The notes under the pieces were generated by a model. The model did not search any database and was not told where the DNA came from. It saw only the letters and a list, made by a program, of their open reading frames with translations. DNA of 64,000 nt from Streptomyces actuosus (GTDB taxonomy: Bacteria; Actinomycetota; Actinomycetes; Streptomycetales; Streptomycetaceae). This document shows positions 1 to 8,253 of the stretch, piece after piece. The first letter of the stretch is position 1. Each line of letters starts with the position of its first letter. Made by a program: the position numbers and the translations under genes. The stretch is from NCBI RefSeq assembly GCF_016921115.1, contig NZ_JAFFZS010000031.1, positions 40,505 through 104,504 of the forward strand, in the 5' to 3' direction.

Positions 1-1
1 G

Positions 2-571
2 GTGCAGAGCCAGTTCAACTCCAACTCGCAGCAGAACATCGCCGAGTTCGTCCGGCTGATCAGAGGCGGCGACTCGGAGATCGAGTACGGCAACCTGCTG
101 ACCGTGCCGCTCGACGGGGGCCTGCTCTACGCCGAGCCGGTCTACGTACGCGGCGGCGGCCTCAAGTACCCGCTGCTGCGGAAGGTGCTGGTGACCTACG
201 AGGGCACCACGGCCTTCGAGGACACGCTCGACCAGGCCCTCGACAAGGTCTTCGGCGCCACGGGTTCGACGGCCGAGCCCCCGCAGGAGAACGTCGACCA
301 GCCCCCGGCCGAGCAGCCCCCGACGTCGAGCAACCCCACCGTCCGGGAGGCCCTGGGCGACGCCCAGAAGGCCTTCGAGGCCGGCCAGGAGGCTCTGAAG
401 AAGGGCGACTGGAAGGCGTACGGCGACGCCCAGAAGGACCTCCAGGATGCGCTGAAGCGGGCCGAGGACGCACAGGCCGCAGCGGAGAAGAGTGGCGGTG
501 CGGACGCGACGGCCGGTGCTTCGGGCAGCAGTCCGGGAAGCAGCGCCAGTCCCACGCCCACGAGTAGTTGA
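2..571 (+). CDS. UPF0182 family membrane protein, C-terminal fragment
   Basis: This is the 3' end of a large gene whose 5' part lies outside the window. The visible residues (about 189) match the C-terminal extracellular part of UPF0182 proteins, which are large multi-pass membrane proteins of unknown function in actinobacteria. The first 90 residues carry the family-type text NLLTVPLDGGLLYAEPVYV. They are followed by a low-complexity Pro/Gln/Ala linker, a short charged helical segment (about residues 120-160), and a Ser/Pro/Gly-rich tail. The stop is followed 41 bp later by an initiator tRNA. Function is unknown; family assignment is by recognition of the conserved block. Confidence 0.8.
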   Translation: MQSQFNSNSQQNIAEFVRLIRGGDSEIEYGNLLTVPLDGGLLYAEPVYVRGGGLKYPLLRKVLVTYEGTTAFEDTLDQALDKVFGATGSTAEPPQENVDQPPAEQPPTSSNPTVREALGDAQKAFEAGQEALKKGDWKAYGDAQKDLQDALKRAEDAQAAAEKSGGADATAGASGSSPGSSASPTPTSS

Positions 572-612
572 CCATGCTCCTCCCGCGCCGTGGTACGGTT
601 GCCACACAACGG

Positions 613-686
613 CGCGGGGTGGAGCAGCTCGGTAGCTCGCTGGGCTCATAACCCAGAGGTCGCAGGTTCAAATCCTGTCCCCGCTA
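613..686 (+). tRNA. Initiator tRNA-fMet (CAT anticodon), copy 1
   Basis: A complete cloverleaf can be drawn. The acceptor arms are CGCGGGG and CCCCGCT with an unpaired first position (C1 against T72), the hallmark of bacterial initiator tRNAs. The anticodon stem is CTGGG/CCCAG around CAT, with the three consecutive G-C pairs (GGG/CCC) typical of initiators, and the T-loop is GTTCAAATC. CCA is not encoded. A 14-bp perfect hairpin follows within 10 bp. The 74 bases are identical to the second copy at 2908. Confidence 0.97.
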
Positions 687-695
687 CTGAATGCC

Positions 696-728
696 GAAGG
701 CCCGGATCCACACAGGATCCGGGCCTTC
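696..728 (+). terminator. Hairpin terminator after initiator tRNA copy 1
   Basis: A perfect 14-bp GC-rich stem (696-709 with 715-728) encloses a 5-nt loop. It sits 9 bp downstream of the tRNA. There is no strong T-run, which is common for Streptomyces terminators. Confidence 0.8.
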
Positions 729-892
729 GTGGTGTGCGAACGCATGTGCCGACCGGGGTGACGGCCGTGCCGCGAGGGGGAGTTGGCCGATCTGTGTTTG
801 ACTTGTCTCTCTGTGGGCATGTCGACAAAACGCTGAAGTGACCTAACGGGCTGCGGTATACCGGGTGTACCCAGGTTGCAGGTGGTGCGACG

Positions 893-2743
893 ATGGACGT
901 TATGGGGGACAAGGCAACTCTGTTCGAGACAGGGCGATTTGTGCAGCCTTCCGGTCGTGAGGCGGACCGGGAGGACTCCCTCGACGAGTCCGCACAGGCG
1001 ACCGACGACCCCGAGCAGGTTGCGGAGCAGGCCGCGGAGGAGCTGCGCCAGCGGCTCGCCGCCGAGGCCGGTGACGTCGAGGCGATGAGCATTCTCGGGG
1101 CGATGCTGCTGCGTCGCGGTGACCTCGACGGAGCGGAGCCGCATCTGCGGGCCGCCACGTCGGCCGGTGACCGGGCCGCGGCCAACAATCTGGGGGTCCT
1201 GCTCCATCAGCGCGGGTACGCGGACGAGGCCGCCGGATGGTGGCGGATCGCGGCGGTGGCCGGTTCGGTGGCCGCCGCCCACGCGCTGGGCCGGCACCAC
1301 CGCGAGCGCGGCGACGAGCCCGCCGCCGAGTACTGGCTGCGGCAGTCCGCCGAGCAGGGTCACGCCCTGGGTGCCTACGCGCTCGCCGATCTGCTGGAGC
1401 ATCGCGGCGACGCCGCTGCCGGGCAGTGGATGCGGGCCGCGGCCGAGCGGGGCCACCGCGAGGCGGCGTACCGGCTGGCCCGGGCACTCGACCGGCGCGC
1501 CGCGCAGGCGGCCGGCGCCGACAACGGTGTCGGGCCCGCCGAGGAGGCGGAGCAGTGGTACCGGCAGGCCGCCGCGCGCGGACACCGCCGGGCCGCGCTC
1601 CACCTCGGGACGCTCCTGGAGAAGCGGGGTGAGCTGAAGGAGGCCGGGCGCTGGTACCTGACCTCGGCCAAGGACGGTGAGCCGCGCGCCGCCTGCGCGC
1701 TCGGCTTCCTGCTGCGTGACGCCGGGGACGGCGACGGCGCCGCCGTGTGGTGGCTGCGGGCCGCCCAGGACGGCGACGGCAACGCCGCGAACGCCCTCGG
1801 GGCGCTGCACGCCGAGCGGGGCGAGACACAGACCGCGGAGCGCTGGTACCGGGCGGCGATGGACGCCGGGGACGTGAACGGCGCCTACAACCTCGGGCTC
1901 CTGTGCGCCGAGCAGGGGCGAACGGCCCAGGCCGAGCAGTGGTACCGGCGGGCGGCCTACAGCGGGCACCGGGAAGCCGCGAACGCGCTGGCCATCCTGC
2001 TGCTCCGGGGCAGGGACGCCACCGGGGCCGAGCCGTGGTTCTCCAAGGCGGCGGAGGCGGGCAGTGTCGACGCCGCCTTCAACCTGGGGATCCTGCACGC
2101 GGGTCGCGGCGAGGACGTCGTCGCTCTGCGCTGGTACGAGCGGGCGGCGGCCGCCGGGCACACCGAGGCGGCCCTCCAGGTCGGCATGGCGCGGCTCCGC
2201 GAGGGCGAGGAGCAGGAGGCCGAGCGGCATCTGAGGTGTGCGGCCGGAGGCGGCAGCGCCGAGGCCGCTTACCGGCTCGCCGCCGTCCTGGACGCCCGAC
2301 GCCCGCCGGCGTCCACGCACGAGCTCGGCGAGGCCCAGCACGAGAAGACCGAGTGCGAGGAGTGGTACGAGCGGGCGGCCACCCAGGGGCATCGGCGTGC
2401 GCAGGTGCGCGTCGGAATGCTGGCCGCCGCCCGAGGCGACGTGGTGGAGGCCGCCCGGTGGTACCGCGCCGCGGCCGAGGCCGGGTCGCGGAACGGCGCG
2501 TTCAACCTGGGGCTCCTGCTCGCCCGGGAGGGCAGCGAGCCGGAGGCCGCCCTGTGGTGGACACGGGCGGCCGACGCCGGTCACGGGCGGGCGGCGTTGC
2601 GGCTGGCCCTCGTCTACGCGCGTCGTGGCGAGCTGGCCGAGGGACAGCGGTGGGCGGACCGCGCGGTGTCGCTCGGGCCGGAGGGGGTGGCGCAGCGTGC
2701 GGCGCGGTTGCGGGACGCCCTGGGGGAGGAACTGTCCGCCTGA
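893..2743 (+). CDS. Sel1/TPR-repeat protein
   Basis: A 616-residue soluble protein built almost entirely of Sel1-like (SLR/TPR) repeats of about 36 residues. The recurring pattern is an A-x-x-W-Y/W-x-x-A-A-x-x-G-H/D-x-x-A-A core; I count more than a dozen units between about residues 75 and 600. Such solenoids act as protein-interaction scaffolds. The first 70 residues are acidic and probably disordered. No signal peptide or membrane segment is visible. The ATG at 893 is assumed; an in-frame ATG at 902 is an alternative and neither has a clear Shine-Dalgarno. The gene is flanked on both sides by identical initiator tRNA genes. A specific partner cannot be inferred. Confidence 0.88.
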   Translation: MDVMGDKATLFETGRFVQPSGREADREDSLDESAQATDDPEQVAEQAAEELRQRLAAEAGDVEAMSILGAMLLRRGDLDGAEPHLRAATSAGDRAAANNLGVLLHQRGYADEAAGWWRIAAVAGSVAAAHALGRHHRERGDEPAAEYWLRQSAEQGHALGAYALADLLEHRGDAAAGQWMRAAAERGHREAAYRLARALDRRAAQAAGADNGVGPAEEAEQWYRQAAARGHRRAALHLGTLLEKRGELKEAGRWYLTSAKDGEPRAACALGFLLRDAGDGDGAAVWWLRAAQDGDGNAANALGALHAERGETQTAERWYRAAMDAGDVNGAYNLGLLCAEQGRTAQAEQWYRRAAYSGHREAANALAILLLRGRDATGAEPWFSKAAEAGSVDAAFNLGILHAGRGEDVVALRWYERAAAAGHTEAALQVGMARLREGEEQEAERHLRCAAGGGSAEAAYRLAAVLDARRPPASTHELGEAQHEKTECEEWYERAATQGHRRAQVRVGMLAAARGDVVEAARWYRAAAEAGSRNGAFNLGLLLAREGSEPEAALWWTRAADAGHGRAALRLALVYARRGELAEGQRWADRAVSLGPEGVAQRAARLRDALGEELSA

Positions 2744-2907
2744 CCCGCGCCCCGGGACCCGCGCCACGGGAGCCGGGGGCTGAGACGTCCTGCGCTCCGA
2801 GGCGGGAGTGATCGGTGCGGCCAGGGCCTGTTCAGGAGGTCTCCCGGCCCCGTCCGCCCATCGATTTGCCTCTGGCCGCCCCGCTCACGTAATGTTGCAT
2901 TCACCGA

Positions 2908-2981
2908 CGCGGGGTGGAGCAGCTCGGTAGCTCGCTGGGCTCATAACCCAGAGGTCGCAGGTTCAAATCCTGTCCCCGCTA
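2908..2981 (+). tRNA. Initiator tRNA-fMet (CAT anticodon), copy 2
   Basis: This copy is base-for-base identical to the tRNA at 613-686, including the C1/T72 mismatch and GGG/CCC anticodon stem pairs. A strong hairpin terminator follows 7 bp downstream. Confidence 0.97.
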
Positions 2982-2988
2982 CTGAAGG

Positions 2989-3024
2989 CCGAGGGCCGGA
3001 AACCGAAAGGTTTCCGGCCCTCGG
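2989..3024 (+). terminator. Intrinsic terminator after initiator tRNA copy 2
   Basis: A perfect 16-bp stem (2989-3004 with 3009-3024) closes a GAAA tetraloop and is followed by TTTCTTTG. It ends the tRNA transcript. Confidence 0.88.
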
Positions 3025-3164
3025 TTTCTTTGTGCCCCGAGGGCCGGAAGCGCTCTGGTGTCCGATGGTGCCCGCGTCTCGTCCGGGGCGCCCGTGGAGG
3101 TCCCGTCGGGCATGGCCAAGCCCCGGATCGCCTTCGGGCGCCGGGCCGGGTCGGAAGGTGCCGG

Positions 3165-3581
3165 CTACGCTGCCGCGCAGTTCGGGCAGACGCCGCGGTA
3201 CGTCACCTCGACGTCGGAGACCGTGAAGCCGAACCGCTCGGAGGCGGGCAGGTCGGCGAGCGGGTCGCCCGTCGGGTGGACGTCGCGGATCGCGCCGCAT
3301 CGAGCGCAGACGAGGTGGTGGTGCGGCCGGTGTGCGTTGGGGTCGTACCGCTTGGCGCGCTTGTCGGTGGCGACTTCGAGCACCTCGCCGAGGGAGACCA
3401 GCTCGCCCAGCGTGTTGTAGACGGTCGCCCGCGAGATCTCGGGGAGCTTGGTGACAGCCCTGGAGTGCACCTCGTCGGCCGTCAGGTGGACGTGTTCGCC
3501 GTCGAGGACCTCGGCCACCACACGCCGCTGCGCGGTCATCCGCCATCCGCGTCCACGCAGCCGTTCGAGAAGGTCACTCAT
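3165..3581 (-). CDS. Fur-family transcriptional repressor (PerR/CatR-like)
   Basis: A 138-residue metal-dependent repressor of the Fur superfamily. The N-terminal winged helix contains the recognition stretch EISRATVYNTLGELV (about 48-62). The C-terminal half has the metal site RPHHHLVC and two CxxC pairs (CARC and CPNC) expected to hold structural zinc. The N-terminus (LRGRGWRMTAQRR) resembles the actinobacterial CatR/FurA peroxide-sensing group more than Zur or Nur as I remember them, but no catalase gene is adjacent here. The start ATG at 3581 gives the usual family length. Candidate palindromes lie upstream. Confidence 0.9.
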   Translation of the reverse strand: MSDLLERLRGRGWRMTAQRRVVAEVLDGEHVHLTADEVHSRAVTKLPEISRATVYNTLGELVSLGEVLEVATDKRAKRYDPNAHRPHHHLVCARCGAIRDVHPTGDPLADLPASERFGFTVSDVEVTYRGVCPNCAAA

Positions 3582-4074
3582 GGAGACCAGACTAACAGCA
3601 AGTGGACCAGGTTCTGAATGGATGTGACTTTCGACGTTGCATGGATTTCGACCCAACCTGAAGTAAGACATGAAATCAACTTGGACTGAATCCAATGCGG
3701 GGGTGGAGGTGGCTTCGGTGGAGGAGCGGGACCACCTTTCGGTGAACCGCCCGCAGGCGGTCGACGCCCGCACCCACTCCCGCGACGGGCCCTCCTGCGG
3801 CGGGTGGCACGGCGGCGCGAGGGACCTGGCGGTGCGGTCTCCCGGGTCTCCCGCGAGGACATCGCCGAGCGGGCGAATCGGCGATCTCCCCCGGGTGGAC
3901 GGCGACTTCGGCAAGCGGCCGGAGGTCGCTGTTCGGGTGCCGCGAGGATGGGACGGCTCCGCGGGAACGCCGCCATGGACATCGGTGGGCGCGGACATCG
4001 GTGGGTCGAACCCGGTGCCCGGGGCCGACCCCCGGCGTACGACAGGGGGGTGCGGCGGCTGTGCGACGGTGCCG
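3582..4074. other. 493-bp intergenic region with no convincing gene
   Basis: The first 110 bp are comparatively AT-rich and probably hold the control region of the Fur-family gene. The rest is GC-rich and open in several frames, but none of those frames shows a recognisable domain, a good ribosome-binding site or a family resemblance. Confidence 0.5.
3681..3695. promoter_or_regulatory. Palindromic candidate Fur-family operator
   Basis: TTGGA-N5-TCCAA lies about 100 bp upstream of the Fur-family gene in an AT-richer patch (3600-3700) that is unusual for this genome. Fur-family repressors commonly bind AT-rich palindromes upstream of their own gene. This assignment is inferred from position and symmetry only. 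Confidence 0.35.
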
Positions 4075-4467
4075 CTATGCCGGTACGTGCTGCCGTGCCG
4101 GTGCCCAGCAGCGGATGATGTCGCGGACCGAGACGAGTCCGACCGGCTCGCCGCGGTCGAGGACGATCAGATGACGGAAACCGCCGTGCGCCATGGCGCG
4201 GGCCGCCTCCTCCAGGGTCCACGTCGGTGCGGCGAACACGACGTCGGTCGTGGTGTGCGCGTGGACGCGTTCGATGTCCGGGCTCTGGCCCAGACCCACG
4301 CAGTTGAGGATGTCGCGTTCGGTGAGAATCCCGATGCCGCCGGCGTCGGGGTCGTGGACCACGGCCGCGCCGACGCGGCGGGCGGACATCAGGGCGGCTG
4401 CCTGACGGAGGGTGTGTGCGGGGCCGATGGTGAGGACCACCGTGCTCATGGCGTCGCGGACGAGCAT
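4075..4467 (-). CDS. Tandem CBS-domain protein
   Basis: A 130-residue protein made of two CBS domains: roughly residues 1-58 (start MLVRDAMSTVVLTI, then GIGILTERDIL) and 65-125 (ending GLVSVRDIIR). The pair forms a Bateman module, which typically binds adenosine nucleotides. Stand-alone versions are common in Streptomyces and are often linked to stress or dormancy. No catalytic domain is attached. It is transcribed divergently from nothing obvious and lies about 150 bp from hisN on the same strand. Confidence 0.88.
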   Translation of the reverse strand: MLVRDAMSTVVLTIGPAHTLRQAAALMSARRVGAAVVHDPDAGGIGILTERDILNCVGLGQSPDIERVHAHTTTDVVFAAPTWTLEEAARAMAHGGFRHLIVLDRGEPVGLVSVRDIIRCWAPARQHVPA

Positions 4468-4617
4468 GGGATGGAGCCACCTCCTCGTGATCCGGAACGC
4501 TAGTTCACGGATTCACAAATGCACAAGTAGGGGGACTCTCAGAGTGGCAGGTAAAGCCCGGGTCAACAAGGGGGCGCGTGCGGCCCCGCGGGGGCGCGCA
4601 CGCTCACCTCGGGATTC

Positions 4618-5418
4618 TCAGCGGCGCCCGTTCAAGTGGTCGAGCAGTGCGTCGTGGAGCAGCCCGTTGGAGGCCGCGGCGTTGCCGCTGTGGGGTCCGG
4701 GGCGGCCGTCGAGGCCGGTGAACGTCCCGCCGGCCTCGGTGACCACGATCGCGTTGGCCGCCATGTCCCAAAGGGACAGCTCCGGCTCCGCGCAGAGGTC
4801 GACCGATCCCTCGGCCACCATCATGTACGGCCAGAAATCGCCGTACGCGCGCGTCCGCCACACCTCGCGGGTGAGCCCCAGGAAGCCGTCCAGGCGGCCC
4901 TGCTCCTCCCAGCCGGACAGGGACGAGTACGCGAAGGAGGCGTCGGCCAGTTTCCCGACCCGGGAGACGTGCAGCCGGGTGGCCGAGGACAGGCTGCGCC
5001 CGGCGAAGGCCCCGTGGCCCTTCGCCGCCCACCAGCGGCGTCCGAGAGCGGGTGCGGAGACGACGCCGACGACGGGTTGGTAGCCGCCGTCCCCCGCCTC
5101 CGTCAGCGCGATGAGAGTGGCCCAGACGGGGACTCCGCGCACGTAGTTCTTCGTGCCGTCGATGGGGTCGACGACCCAGCGGCGGGGGCCGGTGCCCTCG
5201 ACGCCGTACTCCTCCCCGATGATCGCGTCGCGGGGGCGGGCGCGCTGGAGATGGCCGCGGATGAGTTCCTCCGCGGCCTTGTCCGCCTCACTGACCGGGG
5301 TCATGTCCGGCTTCGTCTCGACCTTGAGGTCGAGGGCTTTGAAACGGTCCATGGTGGTGGCGTCGGCCGCGTCGGCGAGGACATGGGCGAAACGGAGGTC
5401 GTCGAGGTAGTCGGGCAT
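4618..5418 (-). CDS. hisN: Histidinol-phosphate phosphatase (inositol-monophosphatase fold)
   Basis: A 266-residue Mg-dependent phosphatase that removes phosphate from L-histidinol phosphate in histidine biosynthesis. The metal and phosphate motifs of the IMPase superfamily are present: IIGEEYG (Glu pair), WVVDPIDGTKNYVRG, and LSLWDMAAN near the C-terminus. The genomic position next to the aroA-rsgA pair matches S. coelicolor SCO5208, reported as the missing hisN. The start ATG at 5418 has no Shine-Dalgarno, but a TACGGT -10-like hexamer ends 7 nt upstream, which suggests a leaderless mRNA. A general inositol phosphatase role cannot be excluded from sequence alone. Confidence 0.9.
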   Translation of the reverse strand: MPDYLDDLRFAHVLADAADATTMDRFKALDLKVETKPDMTPVSEADKAAEELIRGHLQRARPRDAIIGEEYGVEGTGPRRWVVDPIDGTKNYVRGVPVWATLIALTEAGDGGYQPVVGVVSAPALGRRWWAAKGHGAFAGRSLSSATRLHVSRVGKLADASFAYSSLSGWEEQGRLDGFLGLTREVWRTRAYGDFWPYMMVAEGSVDLCAEPELSLWDMAANAIVVTEAGGTFTGLDGRPGPHSGNAAASNGLLHDALLDHLNGRR

Positions 5419-5617
5419 GTGAGGCACCGTATCGGGCCTCGTCGGTGGAGGGCCACAGCGGTCGCCGTGTGGACGTCCCCGCAGCCCGTGCTTCCCCCGC
5501 ACCCGCCTCCCTCCCCGGTCGGTCCACCGAGCGGTCCGCCGTGTCCGGGCGCCCGCCGTGGGCCGCGCGGGCGGTGCGCGGGCGGTGCGGCGCGCCCCCG
5601 CGTGACGTCGCGAACCC

Positions 5618-5646
5618 TTGACAGTGCATGTGTGCGCGTCAAATCT
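5618..5646 (+). promoter_or_regulatory. Candidate promoter/operator of the TetR gene
   Basis: A consensus TTGACA (5618-5623) is followed after 17 nt by AAATCT. The segment TGAC-N15-GTCA is imperfectly palindromic and could be an autoregulatory operator. It sits 40 bp upstream of the preferred TetR start. Confidence 0.45.
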
Positions 5647-5680
5647 GGGCGCAGAGCCACTTCGCCCCAGGGAGGCGATG

Positions 5681-6289
5681 ATGCCTGCAGCGCGGGAATC
5701 CCTGCTGGATGCCGCATTCACGGCGCTGGCCCGTCGGCCGTGGCCTGCCGTGCGGATGGTGGACGTGGCCGCCTCCGCCGGGGTCTCCCGGCAGACGTTG
5801 TACAACGAGTTCGGCAGCAAGGAGGGGCTGGCCAGAGCGCTCGTCCGCAGAGAGGCCGACGGCTATCTCGCGGGGATCGAGCGGGCCCTGGCCACGCACA
5901 GCGACGCCCGGGACCGACTCGCCGCCACCGCCGAGTGGACGGCCTCGGCCGCCGGGGAGAACGCGCTGGTGCGCGCCATGCTGACCGGCTGCTGGAACGA
6001 CCGGCTGCCGTCGCCGACACTCTCCGCCGTGCCGTCTTCCTCGGCCGTACCGGCGCAGCGGCGCGCGGACGGCCCGCTTCCGTCCCCCGGCGACTTCGTG
6101 GCGCTGGTGCGGGACCGGGCCGTGGCGGTGCTCACCGGGTCCGGCGCCGCGCGCGGCGACGGCGCGGAGCTGGCCAGGTCCTGCGAACTCGTCGTCCGCG
6201 TGGCGTTGTCCTGCGTGTGCGCACCACCGCCGGGCGACGGCGGCGTCGCGGACCTGGTGCGCACCGTGCTGCACCGCCAGCCCCTCTGA
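5681..6289 (+). CDS. TetR/AcrR-family regulator
   Basis: A 202-residue one-component regulator. The N-terminal helix-turn-helix reads VDVAASAGVSRQTLYNEFGS (about 24-43), typical of TetR proteins. The C-terminal ligand domain is not assignable to a subfamily. I place the start at ATG 5681 (or the adjacent ATG 5678) because GGGAGGCG lies just upstream, whereas an in-frame TTG at 5618 coincides with the -35 box. It is transcribed away from hisN, with about 480 bp of gene-free DNA downstream before the convergent SMR gene. Confidence 0.88.
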   Translation: MPAARESLLDAAFTALARRPWPAVRMVDVAASAGVSRQTLYNEFGSKEGLARALVRREADGYLAGIERALATHSDARDRLAATAEWTASAAGENALVRAMLTGCWNDRLPSPTLSAVPSSSAVPAQRRADGPLPSPGDFVALVRDRAVAVLTGSGAARGDGAELARSCELVVRVALSCVCAPPPGDGGVADLVRTVLHRQPL

Positions 6290-6766
6290 CCGCTGCGCCG
6301 AGCCCTCTCGCCCCGCCGGGCCCCTCACCGCGTCCTCCTCGGCCCCGCACCGCGTCCGGACCCGGCGACTTGTCCGGACCCCGCCGTCCCGTCCGGACCC
6401 GGCGCCGCGCCCCGATCCCGAGCCGTGTCCCGGGACCTCGCGTCTCCTCGATACCGATGGTCGTCCCGGCCGGGATCGTCGCGACGATGCGACGATCCCG
6501 GGGGTGTGGGGTTGTGACACCTCGGAGGACCGAGCAGGGCGGCCGCCGCCGCGTGGGGCTCCCCTGTTCCGGTCGGAGCGCCGCCGCGTCCCGGTCCCGA
6601 GCCCGAAACGCCGCCCCGGGATGTCCCGGCGTGCCGCCCGGAGCTTGCGTGGCGCGCGTGCGTGTACCGACCCCGGCCCCGCCCGGCCGTCCCGCCCGCG
6701 CACCGCACGGTGGCCGTGGTGTCACCCGACGGAGTGTGGCCGGGCCCTGCGGGCGCCGGTCACCCG
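6290..6766. other. 477-bp gene-free GC-rich region
   Basis: This segment separates the convergent TetR and SMR genes. It contains a repetitive CCGGACCC-type stretch (about 6340-6410) and one very stable hairpin (6470-6501). No frame gives a protein I recognise. Confidence 0.5.
6470..6501. terminator. Strong intergenic hairpin between convergent genes
   Basis: A perfect 13-bp inverted repeat (6470-6482 with 6489-6501) with a 6-nt loop, lying between convergently transcribed genes. It lacks a T-run, so it is either a Streptomyces-type bidirectional terminator or an operator-like palindrome. Confidence 0.5.
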
Positions 6767-7090
6767 TCAGTGGGTGGAGCCCGACAGTTGAAGGCCGATG
6801 ACGCCCACGATGACCAGGCTGATGGAGATGAGCTTCAGGGTGGAGACCAGGTCGCCGAGGAAGATCATTCCGTAGATCGCGGTGCCCGCCGCGCCGATGC
6901 CGGTCCACACCGCGTACGCCGGGCCGACATCGAGCTTGCGCAGGGACAGGGTGAGCAGACCGAAGCTGCCGAGCGCGAAGCAGGCGAAGGCGACGGTGGG
7001 CCACAGCCGGGTGAAACCGTGGGACAGCTTCAGGCACACGGCGAAGCCCGTCTCCAGCAGGCCGGCGACGATGACCAGCAGCCACGCCAT
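6767..7090 (-). CDS. sugE: Small multidrug resistance (SugE/Gdx-type) protein
   Basis: A 107-residue four-helix membrane protein of the SMR family. It begins MAWLLVIVAGLLETGFAVCLKLS with the essential membrane Glu (residue 13) and carries the family text LDVGPAYAVWTGIGAAGTAIYG and the final helix ISLVIVGVIGLQLS. SMR proteins work as dimers. The SugE/Gdx branch exports guanidinium and the EmrE branch exports quaternary ammonium drugs. The WTGIGAAG motif fits Gdx better. GGAGGA sits 8-9 nt upstream of the ATG. I looked for a guanidine riboswitch upstream and did not see one. Confidence 0.88.
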   Translation of the reverse strand: MAWLLVIVAGLLETGFAVCLKLSHGFTRLWPTVAFACFALGSFGLLTLSLRKLDVGPAYAVWTGIGAAGTAIYGMIFLGDLVSTLKLISISLVIVGVIGLQLSGSTH

Positions 7091-7225
7091 GTGCTTGTCC
7101 TCCCGTACGTCACACGTCTCGCGACCGCTCGGCCGGCACTCGGTGGGGCTCCGGTGAAGCCCTGGAGGGCGGCTCGGTGCGATTATGCCCTTGCCTGACC
7201 AGCCCTCTTCCAAACAACGCGGAGG

Positions 7226-8236
7226 TCAGTCGCCTTCCGTCCGCTCCCGGGTCGCCAGCAATCGGCGCAGGGAGTAGAGGCGAGCGGGGTCCGCATGGCC
7301 TTCGGCGACCCACTCGTCCAGCGCGCAGTCCGGCTCGTCGTGGCTGCACGCGCGCGGGCAGCCCTCGGTGCCGGGTTCGAGGTCGGGGAAGGCGTGGATC
7401 ACGCGCGACGGATCGATGTGGGCCAGACCGAAGGAGCGCACGCCGGGGGTGTCGATCACCCAGCCGCCCGGACCCGCCAGCGGCAGCGCCAGCGCGGAGG
7501 TCGTCGTGTGCCGACCGCGGCCCGTCACCGCGTTGACGTGTCCGGTCAGCCGTCGCCGCTCCTCCGGCACCAGGGCGTTCACCAGGGTCGTCTTGCCGAC
7601 GCCCGAGTGGCCCACGAACGCCGTGACCTTGCCTTCCAGCTGGGCGCGCACCCGGTCCGCCGCGCCGCCGTTCTCCAGTTCCTCGCGGCTGGTCACGACG
7701 TAGGGGATGTCCAGTGCGCCGTACAGCTCCAGCAGCTTGTCCGGTGGGGCCAGGTCCGACTTGGTCATCACCAGCAGCGGCTCCAGGCCGCCGTCGTACG
7801 CCGCCACCAGGCAGCGGTCGATCAGCCGGGGCCGGGGCTCGGGGTCGGCGAGCGCCGTGACGACGGCGAGCTGGTCGGCGTTGGCGACGACCACCCGCTC
7901 GTAGGGGTCGTCGTCGTCGGCCGTGCGGCGCAGCACCGACCCGCGCTCCTCGATGCGGACGATCCGCGCCAGGGTGTCCTTCCTGCCGGAGAGGTCGCCG
8001 ACGAGCGCCACCCGGTCGCCGACCACCGCGGCCTTGCGGCCCAGCTCGCGGGCCTTCATCGCCATGACCGTGCGGTCCTCGACGAGGCAGGTCAGCCGAC
8101 CCCGGTCGACGGTGAGGACCATGCCCTCGGCGGCGTCCTCGTGCTTGGGCCGGATGCTGGAGCGGGGCCGGGTGCCCCGGCGGCCGGGACGGGTGCGGAT
8201 GTCGTCCTCGTCGGTGTGCTTGCCGTAGCGGCGCAT
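7226..8236 (-). CDS. rsgA: Ribosome small-subunit-dependent GTPase RsgA
   Basis: A 336-residue circularly permuted GTPase that assists late 30S subunit maturation. The order of motifs is diagnostic: an N-terminal OB-fold, then G4 (TKSDL), G1 (GHSGVGKTTLV) and G3 (DTPG), then a C-terminal zinc site with Cys/His ligands (CPRACSHDEPDC). The start ATG at 8236 lies 17 bp after the aroA stop on the same strand, so the two are probably cotranscribed, an arrangement conserved in actinobacteria. Confidence 0.95.
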   Translation of the reverse strand: MRRYGKHTDEDDIRTRPGRRGTRPRSSIRPKHEDAAEGMVLTVDRGRLTCLVEDRTVMAMKARELGRKAAVVGDRVALVGDLSGRKDTLARIVRIEERGSVLRRTADDDDPYERVVVANADQLAVVTALADPEPRPRLIDRCLVAAYDGGLEPLLVMTKSDLAPPDKLLELYGALDIPYVVTSREELENGGAADRVRAQLEGKVTAFVGHSGVGKTTLVNALVPEERRRLTGHVNAVTGRGRHTTTSALALPLAGPGGWVIDTPGVRSFGLAHIDPSRVIHAFPDLEPGTEGCPRACSHDEPDCALDEWVAEGHADPARLYSLRRLLATRERTEGD

Positions 8237-8253
8237 GACGTGTCCCTGCGTCC

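Noticed and set aside
668..2767. 699-aa open frame on the minus strand across the Sel1-repeat gene
   Set aside because: It mirrors the plus-strand gene codon for codon, is Arg/Gly/Pro-rich without domains, and reads through a tRNA. High GC keeps antisense frames open.
3670..4503. 277-aa plus-strand open frame between the Fur-family and CBS genes
   Set aside because: No ribosome-binding site, no family resemblance, and its 3' half is antisense to the CBS gene.
7091..7225. Possible guanidine riboswitch upstream of the SugE-type gene
   Set aside because: I looked for ykkC, mini-ykkC and ykkC-III hallmarks on the minus strand and did not find the conserved core, only an ordinary GGAGGA ribosome-binding site.
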